From Clostridiales bacterium (GTDB taxonomy: Bacteria; Bacillota; Clostridia; Christensenellales; Borkfalkiaceae): a DNA stretch of 64,000 nucleotides. Below are positions 1-8,857 of this stretch, piece by piece. A program made the position numbers and the translations under genes. The notes beneath the pieces are model-generated. The model had not been told where the DNA came from and made no database searches. It saw nothing but the letters and a program-made list of their open reading frames with translations. The stretch is from NCBI GenBank assembly GCA_015069425.1, contig SVIP01000005.1, forward strand, positions 62,001 to 126,000, in the 5' to 3' direction. Position 1 is the stretch's first letter; each line of letters starts with the position of its first letter.

Positions 1-806
1 CCGCCACCGTGCGGACATTTTCCGCCATAGGTATCTACTATTATTTTTCTACCCGTAAGTCCAGAATCGCCATTAGGCCCACCTACTTCAAATCTACCAG
101 TAGGATTAATATAATATTTAGTATTTTCGTCAAGATACTCCTTAGGGAATACTCTGTCAATAACCTTTTCTTTTAAATCTTTTCTAAGTTTTTCTGTAGT
201 TACACTCTCGTTGTGCTGAGAGGAAAGAACAATCGCCTCAATCCTTAAAGGCTTGCCGTTTTTATCATACTCAACCGTAACTTGTCCTTTTCCGTCTGGA
301 CGAAGATAAGTGAGTTCCCCACTCTTTCTAACTTCTTCTAACTTTTCACACATCTTGTGCGATAGCATTATAGGAAGAGGCATATATTCTTCGGTTTCTT
401 TACACGCATAACCAAACATAATGCCTTGATCCCCTGCACCGATTTTATTGTAAACGTCACCCCCGTCCGCATCTTCTTGCGAACTGTCAACGCCCATTGC
501 TATATCGGGACTTTGCTTATTTAATTTGACAATAATTTCAGCAGTATCCGCAGAAAAGCCCGTATTTTCATCAGTATATCCAATTTCCCTAATAACTTCT
601 TTTGCAACTTCTTTAACGTCAACTTTTGCCGTTGTGGTTATTTCACCCATTATAAGCACTAAATTAGTAGTAGCACTACATTCACAGGCTACTCTTGCAC
701 AAGAATCTTGACTTAATATCGCATCAAGCACTGCATCTGAAATGTTGTCACAAACTTTGTCGGGGTGTCCCGCCGTTACACTTTCACTCGTAAAAAATTT
801 TTTCAT
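1..806 (-). CDS. metK: S-adenosylmethionine synthetase, C-terminus cut by window edge
   Basis: Makes S-adenosylmethionine from methionine and ATP in the cytoplasm. The ORF is open at base 1, so it is missing from the ORF track. I translated 268 codons from the ATG at 806. The N-terminus carries the ATP-binding motif [15 protein letters not shown], then [12 protein letters not shown] in the middle and [17 protein letters not shown] near the edge, all diagnostic of MetK. A full protein is normally near 395 residues, so about one third lies outside the window. AAAGG precedes the ATG by about 6 bases. The start of its transcript is predicted only about 36 nt upstream, which leaves no room for a SAM riboswitch. 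It is divergent from the ABC exporter operon. The methionine genes metA and metY lie about 45 kb away. Confidence 0.97.
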   Translation of the reverse strand, partial: MKKFFTSESVTAGHPDKVCDNISDAVLDAILSQDSCARVACECSATTNLVLIMGEITTTAKVDVKEVAKEVIREIGYTDENTGFSADTAEIIVKLNKQSPDIAMGVDSSQEDADGGDVYNKIGAGDQGIMFGYACKETEEYMPLPIMLSHKMCEKLEEVRKSGELTYLRPDGKGQVTVEYDKNGKPLRIEAIVLSSQHNESVTTEKLRKDLKEKVIDRVFPKEYLDENTKYYINPTGRFEVGGPNGDSGLTGRKIIVDTYGGKCPHGG

Positions 807-848
807 ATTTAACCTTTGTATTTAAGTATAAAAATCCACTATTTGATT

Positions 849-877
849 ATTATACAACAAATCTTTTGTGATGTCAA
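849..877 (-). promoter_or_regulatory. Sigma-A-type promoter of metK
   Basis: On the minus strand TTGACA (877-872) is followed by a 17-base spacer and TATAAT (854-849), a perfect match to the housekeeping consensus. It directs transcription into metK with a short 5' UTR of about 36 nt. Functional use is inferred. Confidence 0.85.
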
Positions 878-1008
878 TCTTCTTTTGCACGGCTTTTTAT
901 CTTTTATATGGTTAATTACTTTTTTTAGTAGGTTTTTTCATAATTCGACAAAAGGTTTTATCTATTAAATTTTTACTGTTAAAATTGCTTTTAATCAAAG
1001 AATTTTAC

Positions 1009-1038
1009 TTGACTTGTTTGCTCTATTAAAAGTATAAT
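1009..1038 (+). promoter_or_regulatory. Promoter of the ABC exporter operon
   Basis: TTGACT (1009-1014), an 18-base spacer and TATAAT (1033-1038) lie about 85 bases upstream of the ATG at 1125. It is the only strong promoter-like match on this strand in the 807-1124 intergenic region, which otherwise holds no ORF or RNA gene that I recognise. Confidence 0.75.
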
Positions 1039-1049
1039 TATTTAAGTTA

Positions 1050-1070
1050 AACTATATTTTAAATATAGTT
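1050..1070. promoter_or_regulatory. 21-base perfect palindrome, candidate operator
   Basis: AACTATATTT-T-AAATATAGTT is a perfect 10-base inverted repeat around one central base. It starts 12 bases after the -10 box of the exporter operon, so a bound repressor would block transcription. MarR- and TetR-type regulators of drug exporters commonly bind such AT-rich dyads, but no regulator gene is adjacent. There is no downstream U-tract, so it is not a terminator. Confidence 0.55.
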
Positions 1071-1124
1071 TTAAGTTTTAAATCATATAATGCCTACAAT
1101 AAAAACTTTTAAGGAGTATAGATT

Positions 1125-2915
1125 ATGGATAACGTAAAGATCAACAAAGAAACCATTGGCTTTATACCCGCAGTTAAAACGTTGTCAAAATCAGTAAGAG
1201 AATATAAAAAGCCCTCTCTTTTAGCCCCTCTTTTCGTGGCTTTAGAAGTAGTTATGGAGTGTCTTATTCCTTTTATAATGACACTTTTACTTGATAAAAT
1301 TAAAACCATTTCTGAATCTGGAAACACCGAATTTTTAATACAAGTAATATTAAAATACGGTGGTGTTTTATTACTACTTGCTTTTGTTTCTCTTGCATGC
1401 GGTGTCGCAGCAGGTAAATATTGTGCAACCGCCTCTAGCGGTTTTGCAAAAAACCTCAGAAAAGATATGTTTAAACGAATACAAGGTTTTTCTTTTTCTA
1501 ATATTGATAAATTCTCTACTTCCAGTTTGGTTACCCGTTTAACTACAGACGTTACTAACGTAGAAATGAGTTATATGATGATTGTTAGAACGGCTATCCG
1601 TGCTCCGTTTATGCTAATATTTTCATTAATAATGTCTTTTGTAATAAACGCAAGAATGGCTCTTATTTTCCTATGTACTGTTCCCATACTTGCTATTGGT
1701 TTAACTATAATTACCAGTAAAGCAATGCCGTTATTCCAAAAAATCTTTCCTAAATACGACGCTCTAAACGAATCCGTTCAAGAAAACATACACGGCATGC
1801 GAGTTGTAAAGTCTTACGTTAGAGAGGACTTTGAAAAGGAAAAATTCCATAAAGCAAGCGACGAGGTTAAAAAGAACTTTATTAAAGCTGAAAAACTTGT
1901 TGCTATGAACGGTCCTTTAATGAACTTCTGTATTTACACAGGATTAATTTTGATATATATTATTGGCTCAATGCTCATCATTAATTATCAAGAAAAAGTC
2001 TTAAAACTTGCCGAACTACAAAGTTTTATGTCCTACTCTTTCCAGATGCTCATGAGTTTGATGATGCTTTCAATGATTATGGTTATGATTATAATAAGCA
2101 TTGCTTCTGCAAAGCGTATCGCTGAGGTAATTAATGAGGAGTCTTCAATAGTCTCTCCAGATAACGCCATAACTGAAATTAACGATGGCAGTATAGAGTT
2201 TAATAACGTTTGCTTTAAGTATTCAAAAACTGCAGAAAAATACGTACTCTCTGACATTAACTTAAAAATAAATAGCGGTGAAATTATCGGTATTTTAGGT
2301 GCAACAGGTTCAAGTAAAACTACTTTGGTAAACCTCATTCCCCGTCTTTATGACGCAGATGAAGGTGAAGTTAAAGTTGCTGGCATAAACGTTAAAGAAT
2401 ACGATTTAACTTCACTTAGAAACGCAGTTGCTGTTGTACTTCAAAAAAACCAACTTTTCTCAGGAACTCTTCGGGAAAATATGCAATGGGGCGATAAAAA
2501 CGCATCTGATGACGAAATTAGGCACGCACTCAGTCTTGCACAAATTGACAGTTTTGAACTAGACAAATACGTTGAACAAGGTGGCGCAAACTTCTCGGGC
2601 GGACAAAAACAACGTCTTTGTATTGCAAGAGCACTACTTAAAAAACCAAAAATTCTTATTCTTGACGACTCGACTAGTGCGGTTGACACTAAAACCGATG
2701 CTTTAATTAGAAAATCTTTCCGTGAATACATTCCAAAAACCACAAAGATTATAATAGCGCAAAGAGTTGCCTCTATTCAAGATGCCGACAAAATCGTCAT
2801 TATGGATAATGGTAAAATTACCGCTATCGGCACGCACGAAGATTTAGTACAAAACAACAAGATTTATCAAGAACTTTACTATTCTCAAAATAAGGCAGGT
2901 GATCAAAATGGCTAG
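1125..2915 (+). CDS. ABC exporter half-transporter with degenerate ATP site (heterodimer subunit 1)
   Basis: Membrane ATP-driven exporter subunit: an exporter-type transmembrane domain (about residues 20-320) followed by an ATPase domain (about 350-590). The Walker A is GATGSSKTT, the signature FSGGQKQR, and the Walker B ends in ILILDDS, with Asp in place of the catalytic Glu. The switch histidine is Gln (IIAQRV). These substitutions are the hallmark of the degenerate half of heterodimeric exporters of the TM287/288 and BmrCD type, so this subunit should work only with the next gene. Ribosome binding site AAGGAG sits 8 bases before ATG. The substrate cannot be told from sequence; drugs, lipids or peptides are all possible. 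The reading frame overlaps the next gene by 8 bases, suggesting translational coupling. Confidence 0.93.
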   Translation: MDNVKINKETIGFIPAVKTLSKSVREYKKPSLLAPLFVALEVVMECLIPFIMTLLLDKIKTISESGNTEFLIQVILKYGGVLLLLAFVSLACGVAAGKYCATASSGFAKNLRKDMFKRIQGFSFSNIDKFSTSSLVTRLTTDVTNVEMSYMMIVRTAIRAPFMLIFSLIMSFVINARMALIFLCTVPILAIGLTIITSKAMPLFQKIFPKYDALNESVQENIHGMRVVKSYVREDFEKEKFHKASDEVKKNFIKAEKLVAMNGPLMNFCIYTGLILIYIIGSMLIINYQEKVLKLAELQSFMSYSFQMLMSLMMLSMIMVMIIISIASAKRIAEVINEESSIVSPDNAITEINDGSIEFNNVCFKYSKTAEKYVLSDINLKINSGEIIGILGATGSSKTTLVNLIPRLYDADEGEVKVAGINVKEYDLTSLRNAVAVVLQKNQLFSGTLRENMQWGDKNASDDEIRHALSLAQIDSFELDKYVEQGGANFSGGQKQRLCIARALLKKPKILILDDSTSAVDTKTDALIRKSFREYIPKTTKIIIAQRVASIQDADKIVIMDNGKITAIGTHEDLVQNNKIYQELYYSQNKAGDQNG

Positions 2916-4872
2916 AGGTATGGCTATGCCCCGTGGTAAAGGTGGTATGAAAGGCGGTCCTCGCCCTAAAGCAAAAAAAGGAACAATGAAAAGATTGCTT
3001 AAATTTTTATTCAAAACTAACGGTAAACTTTTAAGTATTGTTCTCGTCTGTCTTATAATTAGTGCAATTGTAAGCGTTTCTTCTTCAATCTTTTTAGAAA
3101 ATCTTATCGTCCAAATCGGAAGAGGTCTTAATTTAGGTCTTGACGCTGTTTGGAATAATTTACTTACGATTTTTATTTCTATGGGTTGCGTATATTTTGC
3201 AGGTATTTTATGTAGCTTCATTTACACAAGACTTATGGCGTATATAACTCAAAAATTCCTTCACGAAGTAAGAACGGATATTTTTAATAAAATGCAGTCG
3301 TTGCCTATTAAATTTTTCGACACGCATAAAACGGGCGACATAATGAGTACTTTCACCAACGACACAGACGCACTTCGCCAATTGGTTTCACAAAGTATCC
3401 CCCAACTTTTCTCAGTTTCTATTAGTATTGTAACTTTATTAATAATAATGTTCACGTCAAGTATTTGGCTTTCACTCCTTATTTTTGTCGGCGTTTTCGT
3501 TATGTTCTCTGTTACAAAAATGGTGGGCGGAAACAGTGCTAAATATTTTATACGTCAACAACAATCCCTCGCCCTAGAAGAGGGATATATTGAAGAAATC
3601 ATGCACGGACAAAAAGTTGTCAAGGCTTTCTGCCACGAAGACGAGACTATAAATGGTTTCAACGACAAAAACGAACAACTTTTCCACGACGCGGAAAAAG
3701 CGCACGCTTTTGCTAATATCTTAGGTCCAATAATGAATAACCTCGGTAATATTTTGTACGTTTTGATTGCTTTTGTCGGCGGACTTTTAGTTTTCTTCAA
3801 AATCCCTAATCTTACAGTCACCGGATTTCAACCGCTATATATAGACGGTCAACTAACTTTCCTTGCAACCATTATGGCTTTTTTACCTAGAAGTAAACAA
3901 TTTGCTGGAAACGTAAACCAAATTTCACAACAAATTAACTCTATAATTATGGGACTCGCTGGTGCATCTAGATTATTTGACCTTATGGATCAAGAACCAG
4001 AAACTGACGAAGGTTACGTCACTTTGGTTAGATGTAACATTGCTGACGACGGCACGATTACTGAAACTGAAGAACGCACTGGTCACTGGGCGTGGAAACA
4101 CCCACACAAGGCTGACGGCTCTATCACTTATACCGAACTTAAAGGCGATATTCAAATGTTTGACGTTGACTTTGGTTACGTCCCTGAAAAAATCGTTCTT
4201 CACAACGTTTCTCTCTATGCTCACCCTGGTCAAAAGATTGCTTTTGTTGGTGCAACTGGTGCGGGGAAAACTACCATAACTAACCTTATCAACCGCTTTT
4301 ACGATATTGCAGACGGTAAAATTCGTTACGACGGAATAAATATTAATAAAATAAAAAAGAGCGACCTTCGTCGTTCGCTCGGCATCGTTTTACAAGATAC
4401 CAACCTCTTTACTGGAACGGTTATGGAAAACATTCGTTACGGCAGACTTTCCGCAACCGATGAAGAGTGCATTGAGGCTGCAAAATTAGCCTATGCTGAC
4501 GATTTTATTTCTCGTCTCCCCAATGGCTATAACACTATGCTCACGGCAGATGGTGGCAACCTTTCTCAAGGTCAAAGACAGCTCCTTTCAATCGCTAGAG
4601 CAGCCGTCAAGGACGCTCCAGTTATGATTTTAGACGAGGCAACCTCCTCGATTGATACAAGAACAGAGTCCCTCGTTCAAAAAGGCACGGATAGACTTAT
4701 GCAAGGTAGAACGGTTTTCGTCATTGCACATAGACTTTCTACCGTACAAAATTCTGACGTTATAATGGTTTTAGATAACGGACACATAATTGAACGTGGT
4801 TCACACAAAGAATTAATTGAAAAACGCGGTAAATATTATCAATTATATACCGGAGCATTTGAATTAGAGTAA
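2908..4872 (+). CDS. ABC exporter half-transporter with canonical catalytic site (heterodimer subunit 2)
   Basis: Partner of the preceding subunit. The track begins at a GTG at 2899, but the ATG at 2908 has AGGTGA at a good distance and is preferred (654 residues). A basic Gly/Met-rich N-terminus (ARGMAMPRGKGGMKGG) precedes the exporter transmembrane domain. The ATPase domain has Walker A GATGAGKTT, signature LSQGQRQ, Walker B MILDEATSS with the catalytic Glu, and switch IAHRL with His, so this half supplies the hydrolysing site. An insert of about 45 residues rich in acidic residues, with a GHWAWKHPHKADG motif, lies between the membrane and ATPase domains; I believe this is common in clostridial members of the family. 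The next gene starts 2 bases after the stop. Confidence 0.93.
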   Translation: MARGMAMPRGKGGMKGGPRPKAKKGTMKRLLKFLFKTNGKLLSIVLVCLIISAIVSVSSSIFLENLIVQIGRGLNLGLDAVWNNLLTIFISMGCVYFAGILCSFIYTRLMAYITQKFLHEVRTDIFNKMQSLPIKFFDTHKTGDIMSTFTNDTDALRQLVSQSIPQLFSVSISIVTLLIIMFTSSIWLSLLIFVGVFVMFSVTKMVGGNSAKYFIRQQQSLALEEGYIEEIMHGQKVVKAFCHEDETINGFNDKNEQLFHDAEKAHAFANILGPIMNNLGNILYVLIAFVGGLLVFFKIPNLTVTGFQPLYIDGQLTFLATIMAFLPRSKQFAGNVNQISQQINSIIMGLAGASRLFDLMDQEPETDEGYVTLVRCNIADDGTITETEERTGHWAWKHPHKADGSITYTELKGDIQMFDVDFGYVPEKIVLHNVSLYAHPGQKIAFVGATGAGKTTITNLINRFYDIADGKIRYDGININKIKKSDLRRSLGIVLQDTNLFTGTVMENIRYGRLSATDEECIEAAKLAYADDFISRLPNGYNTMLTADGGNLSQGQRQLLSIARAAVKDAPVMILDEATSSIDTRTESLVQKGTDRLMQGRTVFVIAHRLSTVQNSDVIMVLDNGHIIERGSHKELIEKRGKYYQLYTGAFELE

Positions 4873-4873
4873 T

Positions 4874-5731
4874 ATGAACTGTTTATTATGCCCAAACCAA
4901 TGTAATATTGATAAAAGCACTACTGTGGGAGCGTGTGGAACTAACGGAAAGATTCGCATCGCAAAATACTACCTTCATACAGGCGAAGAGCCTGTTATTA
5001 GTGGAAAAAACGGTTCTGGCACGGTATTTTTTTGCGGTTGTTCTCTTAAGTGTGTGTTTTGTCAAAACTATGAACTTTCAAGAAATTTACGTGGAAAGGA
5101 TATTTCTGTAAATGAATTAGCAGAAATTTTCAAAAAACTCGAAAGCGATGGAGCACACAACATAAACTTGGTCACCCCTACTCATTATGCAGACAAGATA
5201 ATTGATGCGCTTAATATTTATAGACCTAAAATCCCGATAGTTTACAATACTCACGGTTACGAAAACCTATCAATGCTTGAAGTTATAAATGAATACGTGG
5301 ACGTGTATTTGCCCGATATGAAATACTTTTCGCCAACACTTTCAAAGCGATATACGGGAAAGGAAAATTATTTTGAAAAAGCAAGTAAAGCAGTTGAATT
5401 TATGATTAATTCAAAGCCATATACTTTAGACGAAAATGGCATGTTAAAAAGCGGAGTTATAGTACGCCACCTAGTTCTACCACAATGCACTTCAGATAGC
5501 AAAAAAATATTAGATTGGTTTAATAATTTTAAAGATAAGGCGTATATAAACATAATGAGCCAATACACACCGTTTGGAAATATTGACGCATTCCCCGAAC
5601 TAAAACGGAAAACCACTAAGCGAGAATACGACACAGTAATAAACTACGCACTCTCTTTGGACATTAAAAATGCCTATTATCAAGATTTTTTAAGTGCAAA
5701 CGAAAAGTACATACCCTCTTGGGATTATTAA
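4874..5731 (+). CDS. PflX-like radical SAM protein (COG1313 type)
   Basis: Radical SAM iron-sulfur protein related to pyruvate formate-lyase activating enzymes. The cluster motif CSLKCVFC (CX3CX2C) lies near residues 57-64. An extra N-terminal Cys cluster (CLLCPNQC, then GACG) is typical of the PflX/AmmeMemoRadiSam-like branch rather than true PflA. The following segments, LVTPTHYADKI and YNTHGYE, fit the SAM-binding barrel. Substrate and function are unknown for the family. It is packed 2 bases behind the ABC exporter, so the three genes form one transcript, but no glycyl-radical enzyme is adjacent. A link between it and the exporter, such as modifying an exported peptide, would be speculation because no precursor peptide gene is seen. 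Confidence 0.85.
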   Translation: MNCLLCPNQCNIDKSTTVGACGTNGKIRIAKYYLHTGEEPVISGKNGSGTVFFCGCSLKCVFCQNYELSRNLRGKDISVNELAEIFKKLESDGAHNINLVTPTHYADKIIDALNIYRPKIPIVYNTHGYENLSMLEVINEYVDVYLPDMKYFSPTLSKRYTGKENYFEKASKAVEFMINSKPYTLDENGMLKSGVIVRHLVLPQCTSDSKKILDWFNNFKDKAYINIMSQYTPFGNIDAFPELKRKTTKREYDTVINYALSLDIKNAYYQDFLSANEKYIPSWDY

Positions 5732-5759
5732 AAAAACACGATAGCAATATCGTGTTTTT
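5732..5759. terminator. Bidirectional intrinsic terminator
   Basis: A perfect 12-base inverted repeat (AAAAACACGATA / TATCGTGTTTTT) with a GCAA loop lies between the convergent radical SAM and NagD-like genes. It carries A and T runs on both sides, so it can stop both transcripts. Confidence 0.9.
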
Positions 5760-5772
5760 AATTTTTATTGAT

Positions 5773-6546
5773 TTAAGGTAAAATGTCACCAACGCTCTCT
5801 AGAACGTATTTGGGTTGATATGCGTAATTTATCAAATCTTGTTTTTCGGTAACGCCTGTTAAAACTAAAACAGTGTCGAGTTCGCTTTCTATTCCAGCTA
5901 AAATGTCCGTATCCATTCTATCGCCTATTATAACAGCATCTATTCTATGACAATCGAGTTTTTTTAGTGCGTGGCGCATCATTAAGGGATTAGGTTTACC
6001 GATAAAATATGCCGTTCTTCCAGTCGTCATTTCAATAGAAGATATTAACGCACGACAAGCGGGAATAATTCCGCTTTCAACCTTTGCGGTTAAATCACTG
6101 TTTGTACCTATTAGTTTCGCCCCATTAAATACAAGCTTTACCGCTTTTTCTATTTTTTCATAGTTAAGCGAACGGGTTTCGCCAAAAACAACGTAATCGG
6201 GATTTATATCGTTCATTGTAAATCCAGCATCGTATAACGCTTGAGTAAGCCCTGGTTCACCAATCACATAAACTGAGCCGTTGGGACACTGGCTTTTCAA
6301 ATAAGATGCAGTCGCTAATGCGCTTGTATAAAAATGTTCTTCCCCTACGTTTAGCCCCATTCTTGCTAGTTTTTGCGCAAGTTCTTTCGGAGAGCGTTCT
6401 GAACTATTAGTTAAGAATAAGTAATTTTTACCACTACTTTCTAACCACTCAACAAACTCTTTTACCTTTGGTATAAGTCTATTTCCGTGATAAATAACAC
6501 CATCCATATCGCATATAAAACATTTTTTATTTCTTAAATTTTCCAT
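5773..6546 (-). CDS. HAD-IIA family sugar phosphatase, NagD-like
   Basis: Cytoplasmic haloacid-dehalogenase phosphatase. Motif I is CDMDGVIYHG near the N-terminus with the nucleophilic Asp, motif II is FLTNSSERSP, the conserved Lys lies in FIGKPNPLM and motif III is IGDRMDTDI. The cap arrangement and length (257 residues) match the NagD/p-nitrophenylphosphatase family. The substrate is probably a small phosphorylated sugar or nucleotide but cannot be fixed from sequence. It starts 9 bases after the potD stop and ends at a terminator, so it is the last gene of the polyamine uptake transcript. Whether this is functional or incidental is unknown. Confidence 0.88.
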   Translation of the reverse strand: MENLRNKKCFICDMDGVIYHGNRLIPKVKEFVEWLESSGKNYLFLTNSSERSPKELAQKLARMGLNVGEEHFYTSALATASYLKSQCPNGSVYVIGEPGLTQALYDAGFTMNDINPDYVVFGETRSLNYEKIEKAVKLVFNGAKLIGTNSDLTAKVESGIIPACRALISSIEMTTGRTAYFIGKPNPLMMRHALKKLDCHRIDAVIIGDRMDTDILAGIESELDTVLVLTGVTEKQDLINYAYQPKYVLESVGDILP

Positions 6547-6555
6547 ATTATACCT

Positions 6556-8055
6556 TTAATTTGTGTCAAAATTTTCTATTTTAACAACTTTCCAACCTTT
6601 CTTTTGACCAAATCGCTTTGCGTTCTTTTTCTTTATAACAAAGATTTGTGGAAAATATTTATAAGCAACCAAGAAAAGCACAACAAGCACTATTAAAACA
6701 AGTATTAGTATAAGTGCTAAGTCCGATAACGTTATAAGTTTTACCTCGTTCCACATTTTATTTACGAGTTCAAGTTCTTGTGCACTAAAGTTATTCATTA
6801 CTGCACATCTTAATATTTCTTGCTCTGTCGGATATTGAGCGGAAAATTGTCTGCCAATTTCGTCAGTTCTAACCACGTACGCATCAGTCGTACACTCGGG
6901 ATCAAAGAAATATTTTAAATCTACCGTGTATTCGCCCTCATCATTGCCGTAACAGTCTAAAATATAATCAAATACAGACGTATCTTCTGTGCCAGCAATA
7001 CAGCTTGTGTAGCCTATATAATCCATATTTCTTACGGCAATCTCTGGTCTACTCATAAAGTCCATAAATTCAAGAGCGAGTTCTTCGTCAGCGTCTTTTG
7101 TTAAAACCCAACCGTCAAACCAAACGTTACTGCCCTCTTCTGGAACAACGTAACCTAGTTTTGAGTAGCCTTCGCCCTCGTTGCTCTCATAAATTGCATA
7201 AGCCGCATCACCACTCCAAGCAAAGTTAACGTCAATCTTACCAGTTAAAATATCGTTCTTTCCCGCATCAACTTCAAAACCATAAAGATTGCTCTTTAGT
7301 TCAATTAATGCATCACGAACTTCTCTTATTGACTTTTCGTCTACCCTATTAAACACTTCTGATATCTTTTCTTTATATTCCGCTTCTAAAATTTCACCTG
7401 AATTTAATTTATCTTTAAGAGATAAGAGTTCGTCCTTATACACAATACCGAGCGACATAATGTAACTATCTCTAATACTGTCTTTTATGGTAATTTTACC
7501 ACTGAACTTTTGGTCGTACAATTTACTCCAACTATTGAGGTCTTCTGCATTGTATTTATCCATATTATAAATTAAACCCATTGTGCCCCACATATAACCT
7601 ACGGCATAGGTTCTTTCTCCATCAGATAAACCTAAATCCTCAAACACACTCTTAATATACGGAGATGCATTTTGAGCATAATTTTCCGGCATATTAAATT
7701 GTTTAATTAATCCCTCGTCTTTCATTTTGAGTATCATATACTCGGACGGACAAACTATGTCGCAAGCCGTGGGATCTTTCTTTAGTTCGTTATACATTTC
7801 TTCGCAAGTTGCGAACGTATAATAATTAACCTTAATTCCAGTTTCCGTCTCAAAATCTTCAAGTACGCCCGTTTCTGTGTCGTCCTCAGCCTCTTCAATA
7901 TAGTCTTCCCAACTAAAAACAGTTATTTCTTTCTCTACCCCTTCCGCCTTTACTTTTACTGCCGAAACTGGGCTTGCCATAAAGCCAGAAATTATACTAA
8001 ACAATAAAGCAACCAAAACGAAAAGTCGTGTAATTTTATATATTCTCTCTGTCAT
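6556..8055 (-). CDS. potD: Spermidine/putrescine-binding protein with C-terminal membrane anchor
   Basis: Extracytoplasmic substrate-binding subunit of the polyamine ABC importer. A signal peptide (about residues 1-35, ending near SPVSA) is followed by a periplasmic-binding-type domain beginning TVFSWEDYIEE, with PSEYM and YMWGTMGLIYN typical of PotD. Binding proteins of Gram-positive bacteria are usually lipoproteins, but no lipobox Cys is present. Instead a strongly hydrophobic segment (ALILILVLIVLVVLFLVAYK, about residues 440-460) and a Lys/Arg-rich tail lie at the C-terminus, which looks like a stop-transfer anchor. At 499 residues it is longer than the usual 350 or so. It is the fourth gene of the potABCD order, one base after the potC stop. 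Confidence 0.92.
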   Translation of the reverse strand: MTERIYKITRLFVLVALLFSIISGFMASPVSAVKVKAEGVEKEITVFSWEDYIEEAEDDTETGVLEDFETETGIKVNYYTFATCEEMYNELKKDPTACDIVCPSEYMILKMKDEGLIKQFNMPENYAQNASPYIKSVFEDLGLSDGERTYAVGYMWGTMGLIYNMDKYNAEDLNSWSKLYDQKFSGKITIKDSIRDSYIMSLGIVYKDELLSLKDKLNSGEILEAEYKEKISEVFNRVDEKSIREVRDALIELKSNLYGFEVDAGKNDILTGKIDVNFAWSGDAAYAIYESNEGEGYSKLGYVVPEEGSNVWFDGWVLTKDADEELALEFMDFMSRPEIAVRNMDYIGYTSCIAGTEDTSVFDYILDCYGNDEGEYTVDLKYFFDPECTTDAYVVRTDEIGRQFSAQYPTEQEILRCAVMNNFSAQELELVNKMWNEVKLITLSDLALILILVLIVLVVLFLVAYKYFPQIFVIKKKNAKRFGQKKGWKVVKIENFDTN

Positions 8056-8056
8056 C

Positions 8057-8857
8057 TTACACCTTCCCGTTGTTTTTTACTTTTTTGTTTGAACGAACAT
8101 TCATTAAAACAACTGCTAAAACAGTTATTAAGAAAATTATTGTCGTCAATGCTCTATAAATTGGAACTTGTTCACTTGCTTTTTCTGTAGAAAGAGCAAT
8201 CGCTTTATATACAGCTGTAGAAATTGTGTCGTAATCTAATGGCGATAAGGTTGCTGTAATTATATAGTCATCAAGAGACAAAGTTATCGCAAGCATAAAC
8301 CCAGAAAAAACACCTGGTAGAATTTCTGGTAACACTACCTTAAAAAGCGCTTGAAAAGGCGTTGCGCCTAAGTCTAATGCCGCTTCGTAAAGATTTGAAT
8401 CCATTTGTTTCAACTTAGGGATAACAGACAAAACTACAAATGGAGCAGATAATACGATATGTCCTACGTATAACCCAAAAATTGAACGATGCGAAAGTCC
8501 TAAAATTATCATTAACATAACTAATGCACACGCAGTAACTACTTCTGAGTTTACGACTGGAATTTGTGATGCTGTCTTAACCGATTTGCCCAATTTACCT
8601 TTGCTATAATAGATGCCCACCGCACCCAACGTTCCAAGTATTGTCGCTATTATTGATGATACTACTGCTAGTGTAATAGTGTTAAACACAACGTCTTTGA
8701 TTTCACCAAGTTTTCTATACCAAATAAATGAAAATCTCTCCCAAACGCCGATTACCTTGCCTTGGTTAAAACTATACATTACAAGTATAAATATAGGTAT
8801 ATAAATAAACGCTAACACTAAAAAGACGTAGCCTCTGGTAAAAAACTTCTTTATCAT
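8057..8857 (-). CDS. potC: Spermidine/putrescine ABC permease PotC
   Basis: Inner-membrane permease, 266 residues with about six hydrophobic segments. The loop that contacts the ATPase is EAALDLGATPFQALFKVVLPEILPG, the classic EAA motif of importer permeases. The sequence LSLDDYIITATLS near the last helices is typical of PotC. It overlaps the end of potB by 4 bases (ATGA), so translation is probably coupled, and it pairs with PotB to form the channel. Confidence 0.93.
   Translation of the reverse strand: MIKKFFTRGYVFLVLAFIYIPIFILVMYSFNQGKVIGVWERFSFIWYRKLGEIKDVVFNTITLAVVSSIIATILGTLGAVGIYYSKGKLGKSVKTASQIPVVNSEVVTACALVMLMIILGLSHRSIFGLYVGHIVLSAPFVVLSVIPKLKQMDSNLYEAALDLGATPFQALFKVVLPEILPGVFSGFMLAITLSLDDYIITATLSPLDYDTISTAVYKAIALSTEKASEQVPIYRALTTIIFLITVLAVVLMNVRSNKKVKNNGKV

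Noticed and set aside
3962-4279. ORFs opposite or out of frame within the ABC exporter genes
   Set aside because: They lie inside clear coding sequence, have no ribosome binding sites and encode no recognisable domain.
4874-5731. True pyruvate formate-lyase activating enzyme (PflA)
   Set aside because: The extra N-terminal Cys cluster and the lack of an adjacent glycyl-radical enzyme favour the PflX-like branch.
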